In this document: positions 15,661 through 27,382 of the stretch, piece by piece | Layout: each line of letters starts with the position of its first letter | Numbering within the stretch: the stretch's first letter is position 1 | NCBI GenBank assembly: GCA_902527995.1 | Contig: CABZRA010000004.1 | Span: forward strand, 1-55,241 | Reading direction: 5' to 3' | Length of the DNA: 55,241 nucleotides | DNA from: an uncultured SAR86 cluster bacterium | GTDB taxonomy: Bacteria; Pseudomonadota; Gammaproteobacteria; Magnimaribacterales; AG-339-G14 | Translations under genes and position numbers: made by a program | Notes under the pieces: generated by a model | The model's database searches: none | What the model was told of the DNA's origin: nothing | Seen by the model: only the letters and a program-made list of their open reading frames with translations

Positions 15661-15668
15661 GAGAGTAA

Positions 15669-16145
15669 ATGATTAAAGTGGGAGAGCAATTACCCTCAGC
15701 AAAGCTATTTAAGCTTGGAGAAAAAGGAGTAGATGCCATTGAAAGCACCGAATATCTCGCTGATAAAAAGGTAGCTATAGTTTCTGTACCGAGTGCATTT
15801 TCGTCAACATGTTCAATTCAACTCCCTGGTTATATAGAAAAATCTGAAGAAATTCTTTCTAAAGGTATAGATGAAATTGTTTGCTTAGCAGTAAATAATG
15901 CTTTTGTAATGAAAGCGTGGGAAAAGCACCTTGAGGCATCTGACAAAGTAACTTTTCTATCTGATGGAAATGGTGAGTTTTCCAAAGCTATGGGTCTTTT
16001 GGCAGACGCATCAATGATAGGTTTTGGAGAAATTTCAGCAAGGTACGCTGCCGTTGCAAATAATAATGTCTTAGAAGCAGTTTTTGTGGAAGCTGGAACC
16101 GCTCTTGAAGTAAGTACAGCAGAAAATTTACTAAATAATCTTTAA
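15669..16145 (+). CDS. Prx5-like peroxiredoxin/redoxin
   Basis: VSVPSAFSSTCSIQLPGYIEK peroxidatic Cys motif. Confidence 0.85.
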   Translation: MIKVGEQLPSAKLFKLGEKGVDAIESTEYLADKKVAIVSVPSAFSSTCSIQLPGYIEKSEEILSKGIDEIVCLAVNNAFVMKAWEKHLEASDKVTFLSDGNGEFSKAMGLLADASMIGFGEISARYAAVANNNVLEAVFVEAGTALEVSTAENLLNNL

Positions 16146-16147
16146 TT

Positions 16148-18043
16148 TTGGCCAACTTAAAATATACCGCTGAGTCAATTGAGGTCTTATCGGGATTAGA
16201 GCCCGTAAGAAAAAGACCTGGTATGTATACCGATACCTCTAGTCCAAATCACCTTGTCATGGAAGTTGTAGACAATAGTGTTGATGAAGCAATTGCAGGA
16301 TACGCAAAAGAAATTTCTGTTTCTCTGAATAAGGATAATTCCATCTCTGTCGAAGACGACGGGAGGGGAATGCCAGTTGATTTGCATCCAGAGGAAAAAG
16401 TCCCGGGTGTTGAATTAATATTTTCTAGATTACATGCAGGAGCCAAGTTCTCTAATAAGGAATATGTTTTTTCAGGAGGTTTGCATGGAGTGGGAGTTTC
16501 GGTAGTAAATGCTCTTTCAAGTTATCTAAAAGCAGAAATCAAGAGAGATGGCTCTAAGTTTGCTATTGAATTTGCTGATAGCTTGAAAAAAAAGGATCTA
16601 AAAAAAGTTGATTCGGTAGGGCAAAGAAATACTGGAACAAAAGTTGTCTTTAAACCAGATGCAAGTTTTTTTGATACTGAACAAATTTCTTCAAAAAATC
16701 TTTCTAATGCTTTAAGAGCAAAAGCAGTCCTATGTCCTGGACTCACCATAAAATATAAAGACGAAATTTCTAAAACTAGAGAAGAATGGTGTTACGTAGA
16801 TGGTTTGGGAGATTATCTGATAAATGAACTAGGCGAAGGTCTCTATATTCCTGAAAATCCAATTATAGGGGAGCACATTGATAAAGATTCAGCTCTTTCT
16901 TGGGCCCTAGTATGGGAAAGAGGTGAAAAAGAAAAAATTTCGGAAAGTTATGTAAATCTAATTCCAACTCCTCAAGGTGGGACCCATGTAAATGGAATGA
17001 AAAGCGGAATGACCGAGGCGCTTAAAGAATTTTGTGATTATAGAAAACTAATACCAAGGGGGGTCAAATTAACATCTGATGATGTATGGAAAAATTGTAA
17101 TTTTGTTTTATCAGCTAAACTTACAGATCCTCAATTTAGTGGCCAAACAAAAGAAAAATTGTCTTCAAAAGATTTTCAAAATGTAGCATCGTCAATTTCC
17201 AAAGACAGTCTTGCAATATGGTTAAATCAACATACTGAAGCGGCTGAAGAAATAGCTTTTATAGCCATCGAAAATGCTCAGGTAAGAGTGAAAGCCAGCC
17301 AAAAAGTCGAAAGGAAGAAGATCACAAAAGGAATAACGTTACCTGGAAAGTTATCAGATTGTGTTTCAGGAGAAATCTCAGAGACAGAATTATTTTTAGT
17401 TGAAGGAGAATCAGCAGGAGGATCAGCTAAACAAGCAAGAAATAGACAATTTCAAGCTGTAATGTCGCTTAAAGGAAAAATTTTAAATACTTGGGAAGTT
17501 GATACAGATGCTGTCACACAATCACAAGAAGTAAAAGACATCGCCATGGCCTTAGGTTTGGAACCAGGTTGTAAGACTCTGGAAAATTTAAGGTATGGAA
17601 AAATATGTATTTTGGCCGATGCTGATACTGATGGCGCTCACATAGCTACACTTATTTGCGCACTATTTTTAAAACATTTCAGGCCTTTGGTTGAAGCTGG
17701 ACATGTGTTTATAGCTCAACCTCCTTTATTTAGGATAGATCAAGGAAAAGAAGTATTTTATGCCCTAGATGAAGATGAAAAAGAAAAAATAGTAAAACAA
17801 CTAAATTCAAAAAATAAACAAAAGAAAATTGAGATTCAAAGATTTAAAGGATTAGGAGAAATGAATCCAAGTCAGTTAAGAGAGACGACAATGGAATTAG
17901 ATGGAAGAAGGCTTCTAAAACTAACTTTAGAAAAAGGCAACACCTCTACTTCGTTGATGGATATGTTGTTGTCTAAAAAACGTGCAGGCGATAGAAAAAA
18001 CTGGTTAGAAACAAAAGGAGACCTCGCTAGTTTAAATGAGTAA
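16148..18043 (+). CDS. parE: DNA topoisomerase IV subunit B (TTG start)
   Basis: [42 protein letters not shown]; paired with parC. Confidence 0.95.
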   Translation: MANLKYTAESIEVLSGLEPVRKRPGMYTDTSSPNHLVMEVVDNSVDEAIAGYAKEISVSLNKDNSISVEDDGRGMPVDLHPEEKVPGVELIFSRLHAGAKFSNKEYVFSGGLHGVGVSVVNALSSYLKAEIKRDGSKFAIEFADSLKKKDLKKVDSVGQRNTGTKVVFKPDASFFDTEQISSKNLSNALRAKAVLCPGLTIKYKDEISKTREEWCYVDGLGDYLINELGEGLYIPENPIIGEHIDKDSALSWALVWERGEKEKISESYVNLIPTPQGGTHVNGMKSGMTEALKEFCDYRKLIPRGVKLTSDDVWKNCNFVLSAKLTDPQFSGQTKEKLSSKDFQNVASSISKDSLAIWLNQHTEAAEEIAFIAIENAQVRVKASQKVERKKITKGITLPGKLSDCVSGEISETELFLVEGESAGGSAKQARNRQFQAVMSLKGKILNTWEVDTDAVTQSQEVKDIAMALGLEPGCKTLENLRYGKICILADADTDGAHIATLICALFLKHFRPLVEAGHVFIAQPPLFRIDQGKEVFYALDEDEKEKIVKQLNSKNKQKKIEIQRFKGLGEMNPSQLRETTMELDGRRLLKLTLEKGNTSTSLMDMLLSKKRAGDRKNWLETKGDLASLNE

Positions 18044-20264
18044 AGAGGAAAGCTTACCAATAGGCGGATATGCTGAAAAAGCATACTTAGAATATTCTAT
18101 GTATGTAATATTGGATAGAGCCTTACCTTTTGTTGGAGACGGCCTTAAACCAGTTCAAAGAAGAATTGTGTATGCAATGTCCGAGCTAGGTTTAAAGTCT
18201 TCAGCTAAATTTAAAAAAAGCGCAAGAACGGTAGGAGATGTTATTGGAAAATTCCATCCTCATGGTGACGGTGCCGCATATGAGGCTATGGTGTTGATGG
18301 CTCAAGAATTCTCAACAAGATACCCACTAATTGAGGGTCAAGGAAATTTTGGATCTTTGGATGATCCAAAAAGTTTTGCAGCCATGCGATACACCGAATG
18401 CAGACTTTCATCTTATTCACAAAATCTTTTAACCGAAATTTCTCAGGGCACGGTAGATTGGATGCCCAACTTTGATGGCACGCTAATCGAGCCAAAATTT
18501 CTACCCTCTAGATTGCCTAATGTTTTATTGAATGGAGCTTCTGGAATAGCTGTAGGAATGGCTACAGATATTCCTCCTCACAACTTAAGAGAAGTTGTCC
18601 AGGCAACTATCGGTCTTTTGGATTCCCCAAAACTTTCAATCAAAGATTTGATGAGTTTTATACCAAGCCCTGATTTTCCTACAAAGGCTGAAATCATTTC
18701 CTCAAAAGAAGAACTTGAAGAAATTTATACATCGGGAAGAGGCTCTATTAAATTAAGAGCTACTTACGAGATTGAAGACGGTGAAATAGTTATAAATTCG
18801 CTTCCCTACCAAATTTCTTCATCAAAAATACTTGAGCAAATAGCTTCACAAATTGATTCAAAAAAAATTACTATGATTGAAGATTTAAGAGACGAAAGTG
18901 ATGAAACAAACCCAGTGAGAATTATCATTTCACCACGTTCTAATAGAATTGATAAAAATGCCTTAATGAGTCATTTATTTGCGACTACGGAGTTGCAAAA
19001 AAATGTTCGAGTAAATCTTAATGTCATTGGTCTTAACGGAAAACCAAGAGTTTTTGATCTCAAGGGAATTTTAAAAGAATGGATAAAATTTAGAACCGAG
19101 ACGGTAAAAAGAAGGCTTCAACATCGACTAGATTGGGTAAATGACCGGTTACATATTTTAGATGGTCTATTAAAAGCTTATTTAAATCTTGACGAAGTGA
19201 TAAAAATTATCAGAACACAAGACGAGCCAAAAAAGGTTTTAATGAAAAAATTTAAGCTTTCTGAGATACAAGCAAATGCAATTCTAGATATACGTCTAAG
19301 ACAGTTAGCAAAGCTAGAAGAGGAAGCGATCTTACTAGAAAAAAAAGATCTATCCTCTGAGGCAAAAGAAATTGAAAAAATTCTAGGCTCTTCAAGCAGA
19401 TTAAAAACATTGTTAAAAAAAGAGCTTAAAGAGGATTTAGAAGAATACGGTGACGCTAGAAATAGTGATCTAGTAGAAGCAGAAGAAGCTAAGGCATTTG
19501 ATGAGAAAGATTTAATTTCAAATGACCCTATGACTGTAGTGTTATCTAAGAGAGGGTGGATTAGAGCTGCCAAAGGCCATGAGATAGATCCTGAAAGCCT
19601 GCAATATCGAGAGGGAGATGACTTCCTTTCTTCAGTTACCGCACGTAATAGTCAAAATGCGGTAATAATCGATAGTTTTGGAAAAGCTTTTACTTTGCCA
19701 ATTCATAAACTTCCTTCGGCTAGAGGACAAGGAGATCCAGTTTCTAGTAGCATTAACTCCCAATCTGGCTCTACTTTTGCGGGGGTCGTTGCAGGAACAG
19801 AAGAAGAATATTGTTTGTTGGCTGCAAATAGTGGATATGGTTTTATTGCAAAAATATCAGATCTTCAAACAAAAAATAAATCTGGAAAAGCGGCTTTGAA
19901 TACAAAAGGAGCAATTCCTCTTGGACCTGAAAAACTTACTTCACTAAGAAATTCTTATATCGCATCTATCACTGAGGAAGGAAAAATGCTCTTAATTGAT
20001 TCTAAAGATTTACCAATTCTTTCAAAAGGAAAGGGAAATAAAATTATCAATATTGATAAAAAGAAATTTGAATCGAAAGAAAATAAACTGGTCTTTATTA
20101 AAACGCTTGAAAAAGGTTCTGATCTTAAAATACATAGTGGCAAGCAAAGCTATACTGTGAAGGCTAAAGATTTAGAAAATTTTGTTGGAACGAGAGGAAG
20201 AAAGGGAAACTTTTTACCAAAGGGTTATAGAAGAGTAGAAAAATTGGAAGTTATTACCGAGTGA
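18036..20264 (+). CDS. parC: DNA topoisomerase IV subunit A
   Basis: [37 protein letters not shown] active Tyr; 8 bp overlap with parE. Confidence 0.95.
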   Translation: MSKEESLPIGGYAEKAYLEYSMYVILDRALPFVGDGLKPVQRRIVYAMSELGLKSSAKFKKSARTVGDVIGKFHPHGDGAAYEAMVLMAQEFSTRYPLIEGQGNFGSLDDPKSFAAMRYTECRLSSYSQNLLTEISQGTVDWMPNFDGTLIEPKFLPSRLPNVLLNGASGIAVGMATDIPPHNLREVVQATIGLLDSPKLSIKDLMSFIPSPDFPTKAEIISSKEELEEIYTSGRGSIKLRATYEIEDGEIVINSLPYQISSSKILEQIASQIDSKKITMIEDLRDESDETNPVRIIISPRSNRIDKNALMSHLFATTELQKNVRVNLNVIGLNGKPRVFDLKGILKEWIKFRTETVKRRLQHRLDWVNDRLHILDGLLKAYLNLDEVIKIIRTQDEPKKVLMKKFKLSEIQANAILDIRLRQLAKLEEEAILLEKKDLSSEAKEIEKILGSSSRLKTLLKKELKEDLEEYGDARNSDLVEAEEAKAFDEKDLISNDPMTVVLSKRGWIRAAKGHEIDPESLQYREGDDFLSSVTARNSQNAVIIDSFGKAFTLPIHKLPSARGQGDPVSSSINSQSGSTFAGVVAGTEEEYCLLAANSGYGFIAKISDLQTKNKSGKAALNTKGAIPLGPEKLTSLRNSYIASITEEGKMLLIDSKDLPILSKGKGNKIINIDKKKFESKENKLVFIKTLEKGSDLKIHSGKQSYTVKAKDLENFVGTRGRKGNFLPKGYRRVEKLEVITE

Positions 20265-20269
20265 AAAAT

Positions 20270-21319
20270 TTATTCGTTACTAACGTTAGGTATTAATTGT
20301 TGGTTCAATCTTTTCTTCTCCTTTATCTCTTCAATTGCTGCGTTAATTTCAAGGAATCTCTCTGGAGTAGCTGGATGAGTAGAAGTATGGCTCTGATTTA
20401 TACTTCCAGGATGTTCTACGGCCATGTTACGCCAAAAATCAGCAACATTGTCTATTGAGTATCCAGCTCTTTCCATATAATAAATTCCTACGTAATCTGC
20501 TTCAGCCTCAAACTCTTGAGAATACATTCTCGCTCCTGCTTGACCAAATACACCTTGAGTATTTACACCATAATATGCAGCAGCTAGGTCAACTATTGTG
20601 CCAAGAAGGGAATTTGTTCTTAACTTTGAAATATGGTTCATAATGTTATGCCCAAGCTCATGAGCTATCACGAGTCCTAATTGTTCATCTTCCTGAGCAA
20701 ATCTAATCATGCCTGTTGTTATGCCAATTTGACTTCCATTCGCAAAAGCATTCACTGAATCATTTTGAACAAGTAAGATTGGGTAATTGCAAATTAGATC
20801 AGGATCAAACGTAGCAACTCTTTCTTCGCCTTGTCTTTTATAAACTACTTTTAAAGAATCTGATTTAGCCCTAAGCTTTTCAAGCTTTTTATGAAATTTT
20901 TCCTTATCTTCAGAAGCTTTAATATTATTGATCGATACAATTTCATCATTACTTCTAAGTCCACTCTTAAAAGCCGAAGAGCTTGGGATAACATAAGTTA
21001 ATAAAAGCCTATCATCGATTTCGTAAACTTCTTTCTCAACTTCTGAATATTTATCTGAAGATACGTAAGCATTAAACATCACTCCAAGTGAGCTAATTGT
21101 GTTTTCGCATAACTCCGAGGAATTTTTAAGAATTGGATAACCCACTTTTTGAAGTCTTTCATATCTAGCTTTAATTTTTTGAAGCGATAATTTTTGTTGA
21201 AGTTTTGTTTCTGCATCAAGTGCTTCACTATCAATACTTATCCTTTGCGTTGAGGGACCAGCACAAGAGCTTATCAAAGCAAAAATAAGAAGGAGTTTTA
21301 TAAATCTAAAATTCGACAC
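20270..21319 (-). CDS. M48-family metalloprotease lipoprotein with embedded PDZ-like domain
   Basis: Lipobox ALISSCAG; HELGHNIMNH; EAEADYVGI; PDZ-like segment SSAFKSGLRSNDEIVSINN. Confidence 0.88.
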   Translation of the reverse strand: MSNFRFIKLLLIFALISSCAGPSTQRISIDSEALDAETKLQQKLSLQKIKARYERLQKVGYPILKNSSELCENTISSLGVMFNAYVSSDKYSEVEKEVYEIDDRLLLTYVIPSSSAFKSGLRSNDEIVSINNIKASEDKEKFHKKLEKLRAKSDSLKVVYKRQGEERVATFDPDLICNYPILLVQNDSVNAFANGSQIGITTGMIRFAQEDEQLGLVIAHELGHNIMNHISKLRTNSLLGTIVDLAAAYYGVNTQGVFGQAGARMYSQEFEAEADYVGIYYMERAGYSIDNVADFWRNMAVEHPGSINQSHTSTHPATPERFLEINAAIEEIKEKKRLNQQLIPNVSNE

Positions 21320-21372
21320 AATAATATGTTAAGAAATTTTTTTCTTTTAACAAGAATTTGATTAGAAATTTT

Positions 21373-22575
21373 CTAAACGATATTTTTATATGCTTTTTCA
21401 AACCTTTTAAAACCTTCATTGATTTCTTTATCTGAAATTATAAGAGAAGGAGCTAATCGAATGGTTTTATCTCCGGCAGCTTGAACAACGATTAAGCCTT
21501 CTTTGTAAGCAGATTGAATGAAATTTGATGATTTAACAGTCTTAAAATCACATCCAATCCAAAGACCAGCAGTTCTAATATCTGAAAACATATTATATTT
21601 TTCTGTCAAAGCGTTTAATTTTTTTGAAAAAGAGATTGTTTTCTTGACGACTCCAGATAAAACTTTTTGTGAGGATATAATTTCAACCACTTTTTTCGCA
21701 ACAATGCACGCTAATGGGTTTCCGCCGAAAGTACTACCATGAGTTCCGGGTTGAAAAGCTTCAGCTATGTGCTTTTTAGCTAGTGTTGCTCCGATGGGCA
21801 TTCCTCCACCTAACCCTTTTGCTAGCGTTGAAATATCAGGCGTAACTCCATATCCCATATACGACATTAAAGTACCAGTTCTTCCAATCCCACTTTGAAC
21901 CTCATCGAAAATCAATAGCGCTTTATGTTTGTCAGCAATTTTTCTTAGGCCTTTTAAAAATGGATTAGTTGCTCTAATTATTCCTGATTCCCCCAAAATT
22001 GGTTCTATAAAAATTGCGGCCGTTTTTTTTGAGATAATTTTTTTTACCGACTCAAGATCATTAAATTTTGCTCTTTTGAAGCCTTTCAATAATGGTCCAA
22101 AACCAGTTTTTTGTATTTTCGAGTCTCCGGCACTTATATTCAACATAGAGCGACCATGAAAAGCATCAGTGAATACAATTATTTCATTCTTTTCTAACTT
22201 GCCTTGATCATAAAAGTATCTTCTTGCTAGTTTTATCGCAGCTTCATTAGCTTCATTACCAGAATTCGAGAAGAAAACTTTATCAGCAAAAGTTTTTTTT
22301 GCTAATAATTCGCTTAGTTCTAATGCAGGTTCGTTGTAGAGATAGTTACTTACATGCCAAAGCTTAGTCGATTGAGCTTTTAAAACTTTAATAAGTTCAG
22401 GATGAGAATGACCAAGGCAGGTAACAGCAATTCCTCCGCCGAAATCAACGTAATTATTTCCATTTGAATCCCATAAAATTGATTTTTTCCCTTTGATAGG
22501 GGTAAACCATGCAGGAGCATAATTAGGAGTTAACGCTGTTCTATCAATAGAATTTATTATTTTCTTAGCCATCAA
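21373..22575 (-). CDS. argD: acetylornithine/succinyldiaminopimelate aminotransferase family
   Basis: DSNGNNYVDFGGGIAVTCLGHSHPEL, FSNSGNEANEAAIKLAR, LIFDEVQSGIGRTG, HGSTFGGNPLAC. Confidence 0.88.
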   Translation of the reverse strand: MMAKKIINSIDRTALTPNYAPAWFTPIKGKKSILWDSNGNNYVDFGGGIAVTCLGHSHPELIKVLKAQSTKLWHVSNYLYNEPALELSELLAKKTFADKVFFSNSGNEANEAAIKLARRYFYDQGKLEKNEIIVFTDAFHGRSMLNISAGDSKIQKTGFGPLLKGFKRAKFNDLESVKKIISKKTAAIFIEPILGESGIIRATNPFLKGLRKIADKHKALLIFDEVQSGIGRTGTLMSYMGYGVTPDISTLAKGLGGGMPIGATLAKKHIAEAFQPGTHGSTFGGNPLACIVAKKVVEIISSQKVLSGVVKKTISFSKKLNALTEKYNMFSDIRTAGLWIGCDFKTVKSSNFIQSAYKEGLIVVQAAGDKTIRLAPSLIISDKEINEGFKRFEKAYKNIV

Positions 22576-22617
22576 AAAAATTAATTAAAATGATTTGGTT
22601 TAATATAGCAATTTAAT

Positions 22618-23106
22618 ATGGTTACTGCAGATCGCCTCGAAACAAATCATACATTTAGATTGACTTTAACGCCAAATCGTTCGATTTCGTGGAAAGGTAA
22701 TATGCTTTTTTTAATGTTAATTTCAACTCCCATTTTAATAATTGCTTTTGGGTTTTTATACATTGGAGCTCCAATAATTCTTCCATTTGCAGGACTAGAA
22801 ATTCTAATAGTCTTATACGCTTCGTATTACGTTTATCAAAAAACCAATAAACAAGAAATAATAACCATTTCTCCAGAAAAATTAATTATCGAAAAAGGAA
22901 GATTTAGACCTGAAACTTCAATTGAATTCATTAGGGAGTGGGCGTATGTTTTTGTAGAAAAAGCGAAACACCCTTGGTATCCAATTCATATTGTTATTTC
23001 CTCTAAAGGTGAAAGAGTTCCTGTGGGAGACTTTTTAACTGAAGATGACAAGAAAATCTTGATAGAAAAAATGGACGAAATAATTAGAGAAATAAGAGTT
23101 ATTTAG
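22618..23106 (+). CDS. DUF2244 integral membrane protein
   Basis: Two TM segments and IISPEKLIIEKGRFRPETSIEF...W pattern. Confidence 0.75.
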   Translation: MVTADRLETNHTFRLTLTPNRSISWKGNMLFLMLISTPILIIAFGFLYIGAPIILPFAGLEILIVLYASYYVYQKTNKQEIITISPEKLIIEKGRFRPETSIEFIREWAYVFVEKAKHPWYPIHIVISSKGERVPVGDFLTEDDKKILIEKMDEIIREIRVI

Positions 23107-24265
23107 CTCTTTGATTGAAACGTCTGCCGATCATTGCAGATGCTATATTTACTTTTTGGACATCAATAGTTCCGCCCGCAATTCCCCAACCAAATGCATC
23201 TCGGACTTTTCTTTCCATGCCATATTCTTTGTTAAATCCGTATCCTCCCATAAGTTGCATTGCTGTAGTTGTTACTTCTCTGGCAATTTCATTTGCAAAA
23301 CATTTTGCGCTGCTTGATTCTAGGATGTCAGGTAAACCGTTAGCTGCATTAAAAACAGCACGATGAATTAATAGTCTAGAAGCTTCAACTTTCATCAACA
23401 TGTCTGCTAACTTAATTTGTACTGCTTGAAAATCTACTATTGGCTTGCCAAATTGTTCACGTTCCTGAACATATTCTTTAACATAATCTAATGCGGAAGA
23501 AGCTTGAGCTAGAGCCATAGTCGCATTACCACATCTTTCTAAATCAAAAGTTTCCATGAGTTTTTTAAAACCATCTTCAGGCTCAACCAATAAATTTTCT
23601 AAAGGTACCTCTACATTATCAAAGTAAATATCTGCCGAGGGAATCCCTCTCCAACCCATTAAACGCTCGCTATTTCCAAATGTTAGACCAGGGGTATCTA
23701 AATCAACAAAAACCGCACCAATTCCTTTAGCAGCTGGAGCATCTGACATTTTCGCATACACAACATATCCATCGGAGTGACCAGCTCCAGAGCACCATCT
23801 TTTGTTACCATTGATAACAATTTTGTCGCCTTTGATCTCTGCTTTAGTTTTAAGGTCTGTTAATCCAGTGCCTGCTCCTGGTTCCGACATACTTACAGCA
23901 ACTACTTTTTCTCCTTTACAAACTTCAGGAATAATTCTTTTCTTTAGAGCTTCGGTACCGAAATGTTCAATTACCTTAACTGGACCCGCATTGGCTTCAA
24001 AAACCGGCCATCCCACAGCGGAAGAGATTTTTCCGAATTCTTCTAAAATTATTATTGCATCAAGGTTTGATAATCCTTGACCACCATATTCTGTTGGCGC
24101 GTTGACACCGAGAAATCCCAATTCTCCAATTTTTTTTAATACGTCTTGCGGTACTGGACTTGCAGACTCTTCCATCTCATTAGCAAGAGATGTAAGTTCA
24201 TTGACAGCGAATTCACGTGCTACTTTTTGTAATTCTTGCTGATCTGAAGTAAGTTTAAAGTCCAT
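23099..24265 (-). CDS. acyl-CoA dehydrogenase (start taken at MDFKLTSDQQ)
   Basis: VAVSMSEPGAGTGLTDLKTKA, GYGFNKEYGMERKVRDAFGWGIAGGTIDVQ. Confidence 0.92.
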   Translation of the reverse strand: MDFKLTSDQQELQKVAREFAVNELTSLANEMEESASPVPQDVLKKIGELGFLGVNAPTEYGGQGLSNLDAIIILEEFGKISSAVGWPVFEANAGPVKVIEHFGTEALKKRIIPEVCKGEKVVAVSMSEPGAGTGLTDLKTKAEIKGDKIVINGNKRWCSGAGHSDGYVVYAKMSDAPAAKGIGAVFVDLDTPGLTFGNSERLMGWRGIPSADIYFDNVEVPLENLLVEPEDGFKKLMETFDLERCGNATMALAQASSALDYVKEYVQEREQFGKPIVDFQAVQIKLADMLMKVEASRLLIHRAVFNAANGLPDILESSSAKCFANEIAREVTTTAMQLMGGYGFNKEYGMERKVRDAFGWGIAGGTIDVQKVNIASAMIGRRFNQRAK

Positions 24266-24307
24266 AATTAGGAAGTTAATTATACACATTGAGTTAAAAT
24301 CATCATC

Positions 24308-24730
24308 ATGAATGAAGATAAATTTCCATTACCGAATGGATATAAAAAGATAGAACAGACAGAAAGTCATATATCTCATATTGGACAAGGTTTTTATAAA
24401 AGAAATGACAGCGGTAATTTAGTTATGGCTTTTTGGATAAGACCTGAAAATGGAAACTCTGGAGGCGTAGCCCATGGTGGAATGTTAATGAGCATTGCAG
24501 ATTATTGTCTGTGTTCTGCAGCAATGGAATCTCGGGAAAATTATGCAGCCACTGTAAGTTTTAGATGTGAATTTATTGCACCAGCAAAAGTCGGACGTCT
24601 TTTAGAAATTTTCCCAAAAATTGATAAAGAAACAAAAAGTCTTGTTTTTGGACAAGGTAAAATTATATGTGACGGCGAAGTAGTTCTTAATTTTTCTGGA
24701 GCAGTAAAAAAAATCTTAAAAAGTACTTAA
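24308..24730 (+). CDS. PaaI-family hotdog thioesterase
   Basis: GNSGGVAHGGMLMSIADYCLCSAA. Confidence 0.85.
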   Translation: MNEDKFPLPNGYKKIEQTESHISHIGQGFYKRNDSGNLVMAFWIRPENGNSGGVAHGGMLMSIADYCLCSAAMESRENYAATVSFRCEFIAPAKVGRLLEIFPKIDKETKSLVFGQGKIICDGEVVLNFSGAVKKILKST

Positions 24731-25969
24731 TTTTTTTTGAACTAAAATTCCCTTTAATCTAGCTATATCTGGAATTCCTTTTAAATATTTTATTGATGCT
24801 TCCCCTTGAATTAAAGGCCTTAAATATCTTCTACCTGCATTTGTAATTCTAAATCCGTCATTTGAAATAAATGCAGCAGGTAATTTTTTTTCCACATTAG
24901 CTATATTTTTTAAAGAGGCTTCAGAAACTGTCCATTTATAAGGCTGGTCACTGACTCGTCTAATAGTCGGCATCACTCCTGTTTTACCGCTCAAAGCGAG
25001 TTGAACGGCATATTTTCCAACCGCATATGCCTGATCTAGATCTGTTTTGGATGCAATATGTCTTGCTGATCTTTGGAGATAATCAGCTACCGCCCAATGA
25101 TTCTTTAAACCAATTTTGGTTACCATCGATGCAAGAACTGGTGCGACTCCACCTAGCTGCTTATGGCCAAAAGCATCAACTGATCCTGAATCTGCTAAAA
25201 ATTTTCCAGTTTTGTATTTAACTCCCTCAGAAGCTACAACAACACAGTATCCAAATCTTTGAGTTTTTTCTTTCACAGTCTTTAAAAACTTAGCTTTTTC
25301 AAAAGGTATTTCAGGAAGCAAAATAATATGTGGTGGATCTTCAAATTCGTTCCCCGCTAGACATGACGCTGCGGCAATCCATCCAGCATTTCTGCCCATA
25401 ACTTCTAAAATAAAAACTTTGGTTGAAGTTTCCGCCATGCTTTTAACGTCAAGTCCAGCTTCTAGAGTTGATGTTGCTACATATTTAGCTACTGATCCAA
25501 AACCAGGAGAACAATCAGTGAAAGGAAGGTCATTATCAACAGTCTTAGGAATACCAATACACTGAAGAGGAAACTTTAACTTCTTGGCCATCTCAGAAAC
25601 TTTGAAAGTTGTGTCTTGACTATCCCCACCTCCGTTATAAAAAAAATAACCTATGTCGTGAGCAGAAAATACTTCGAATAACCTTTCATACTCTTTTTTT
25701 TGTTTGACCGGGTCTTGCAATTTGAAACGACAAGATCCAAAAGCTCCTCCAGGAGTTTGTCTTAATTTTGCAATGGTAGATTTGGACTCTTTGGAAGTAT
25801 CAATGAGCTCTTCATTTAAAGCTCCTAAAATTCCATTTTTACCAGCTAGAACCTTATTAATTTTCGAAGATTTATTAACTGTTTCAATTAACCCACATGC
25901 CGAGGCATTTATCACAGAAGTAACTCCTCCGGATTGAGCGTAAAAAGCATTTTGTTTTAGAGCCATCAA
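24716..25969 (-). CDS. 6-phosphofructokinase, likely pyrophosphate-dependent
   Basis: QSGGVTSVINASACGLIE; YNGGGDSQDT; GIPKTVDNDL (Lys of PPi-PFK); EVMGRNAGWIAAA. Confidence 0.88.
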   Translation of the reverse strand: MMALKQNAFYAQSGGVTSVINASACGLIETVNKSSKINKVLAGKNGILGALNEELIDTSKESKSTIAKLRQTPGGAFGSCRFKLQDPVKQKKEYERLFEVFSAHDIGYFFYNGGGDSQDTTFKVSEMAKKLKFPLQCIGIPKTVDNDLPFTDCSPGFGSVAKYVATSTLEAGLDVKSMAETSTKVFILEVMGRNAGWIAAASCLAGNEFEDPPHIILLPEIPFEKAKFLKTVKEKTQRFGYCVVVASEGVKYKTGKFLADSGSVDAFGHKQLGGVAPVLASMVTKIGLKNHWAVADYLQRSARHIASKTDLDQAYAVGKYAVQLALSGKTGVMPTIRRVSDQPYKWTVSEASLKNIANVEKKLPAAFISNDGFRITNAGRRYLRPLIQGEASIKYLKGIPDIARLKGILVQKKLSTF

Positions 25970-26018
25970 ACAAATATAACTGAAAAAAGTATTTCTGTGA
26001 AAAGGATATAATTTACAA

Positions 26019-27365
26019 ATGAAAATTTATATTCTTGGCATCTGTGGAACTTTTATGAGTGGGGTTGCTCAATTGGCAATCCAAAAAGGATTCCAGGTCT
26101 CTGGGTGCGATGAAAATATCTATCCTCCAATTAGTGACGTCTTAAAAGATCTTGGAGTAAAAATTGATAAGGGTTATTCAGAAAAATACTATTCTGAAAA
26201 TACAGATTTATTCATTATTGGCAACGTAGTTAGTAGAGGAAACCCTTTGATGGAAAAAATTCTTAACGAAGATAAATCTTTTTCTTCGGGTCCAGAATTT
26301 TTATTTAATTATGTTCTAAAAGATAGACACGTCGTTTCAATTGCTGGAACTCATGGAAAAACTACCACCTCTGCAATGATTACAAAAATCTTATTAGATT
26401 TCGGTATTGATGCCGGATATTTAATTGCAGGAAAAGTTAAAGATTTTTCAAATTCAGCTGAATTAGGTAACGATAAGCTTTTTGTTATCGAATCGGATGA
26501 ATACGACACTGCATTTTTTGATAAAAGATCAAAATTTATTCATTACAAACCATCTACTCTGTTAATTAATAATCTAGAATTTGATCATGCTGATATTTTT
26601 AACAATTTGGATGATATACAAAAACAGTTTCATCATTTAATTAGATCATTGCCTCAGAACGTAAAAGTTTTATTTCCTTTTGGAGATGACAATATACAAA
26701 CTCTTTTAAAAAATGGTTTCTACTCAATAAAAGAGCCTTTTAATTTTGAATTTTCTGAAAAAGGATGGTCCATGATAATCAATGAAAATAAAACCTCTGA
26801 TTTTAAGGTTTGTTTCAATGGAGAACTTGTAAACGAAATTTCATTAAAACTGATTGGTGAGCATAACTTGCGAAACGCTTTTGCTGCCTTTCTTACAGCC
26901 TTATCGTTAGGAGTAACACCTAATTCTATTAAAAATTCACTTTTAAATTTTAAGGGTGTTGCGAGGAGAATGGACCTTTTAGGAGAAAAAAACACAGTTT
27001 CTGTTTATGATGATTTTGCTCATCATCCAACGGCAATTAAACTTTCCTTAGAGGCATTAAAGAAAGCTGATAGTTCAAGAAAAATTATTTGTCTCCTAGA
27101 GATGCGTTCAAACACTATGCTGTCAGGGTTTCATGATGAAAAAATTCCAGAAGCTGTATCGAATGCAGATGAGGTATACCTTTTTTCAAAAAATGAGACC
27201 CAAGCTAAAAAGATAATAAGCCAAGATCCTAAAATTAATTTCTGCGAATCTAAAGAGGAATTTTTAAAAATTTTGAGGAAAAAAAATTATCAGGAAACGA
27301 ATATTATTTGTTTTTCTAATGGTTCTTTTGGCGGAATTCAATCAGAGATTTTTAAGAATTTATGA
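26019..27365 (+). CDS. mpl: UDP-N-acetylmuramate:L-Ala-gamma-D-Glu-meso-DAP ligase
   Basis: IYILGICGTFMSGVAQLA, SIAGTHGKTTTSAMI, VYDDFAHHPTAI. Confidence 0.93.
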   Translation: MKIYILGICGTFMSGVAQLAIQKGFQVSGCDENIYPPISDVLKDLGVKIDKGYSEKYYSENTDLFIIGNVVSRGNPLMEKILNEDKSFSSGPEFLFNYVLKDRHVVSIAGTHGKTTTSAMITKILLDFGIDAGYLIAGKVKDFSNSAELGNDKLFVIESDEYDTAFFDKRSKFIHYKPSTLLINNLEFDHADIFNNLDDIQKQFHHLIRSLPQNVKVLFPFGDDNIQTLLKNGFYSIKEPFNFEFSEKGWSMIINENKTSDFKVCFNGELVNEISLKLIGEHNLRNAFAAFLTALSLGVTPNSIKNSLLNFKGVARRMDLLGEKNTVSVYDDFAHHPTAIKLSLEALKKADSSRKIICLLEMRSNTMLSGFHDEKIPEAVSNADEVYLFSKNETQAKKIISQDPKINFCESKEEFLKILRKKNYQETNIICFSNGSFGGIQSEIFKNL

Positions 27366-27382
27366 AATTTCGATTATTTTTT

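Noticed and set aside
19178-19573. 131-aa minus-strand ORF
   Set aside because: Antisense to parC, Ser/Phe-rich shadow ORF.
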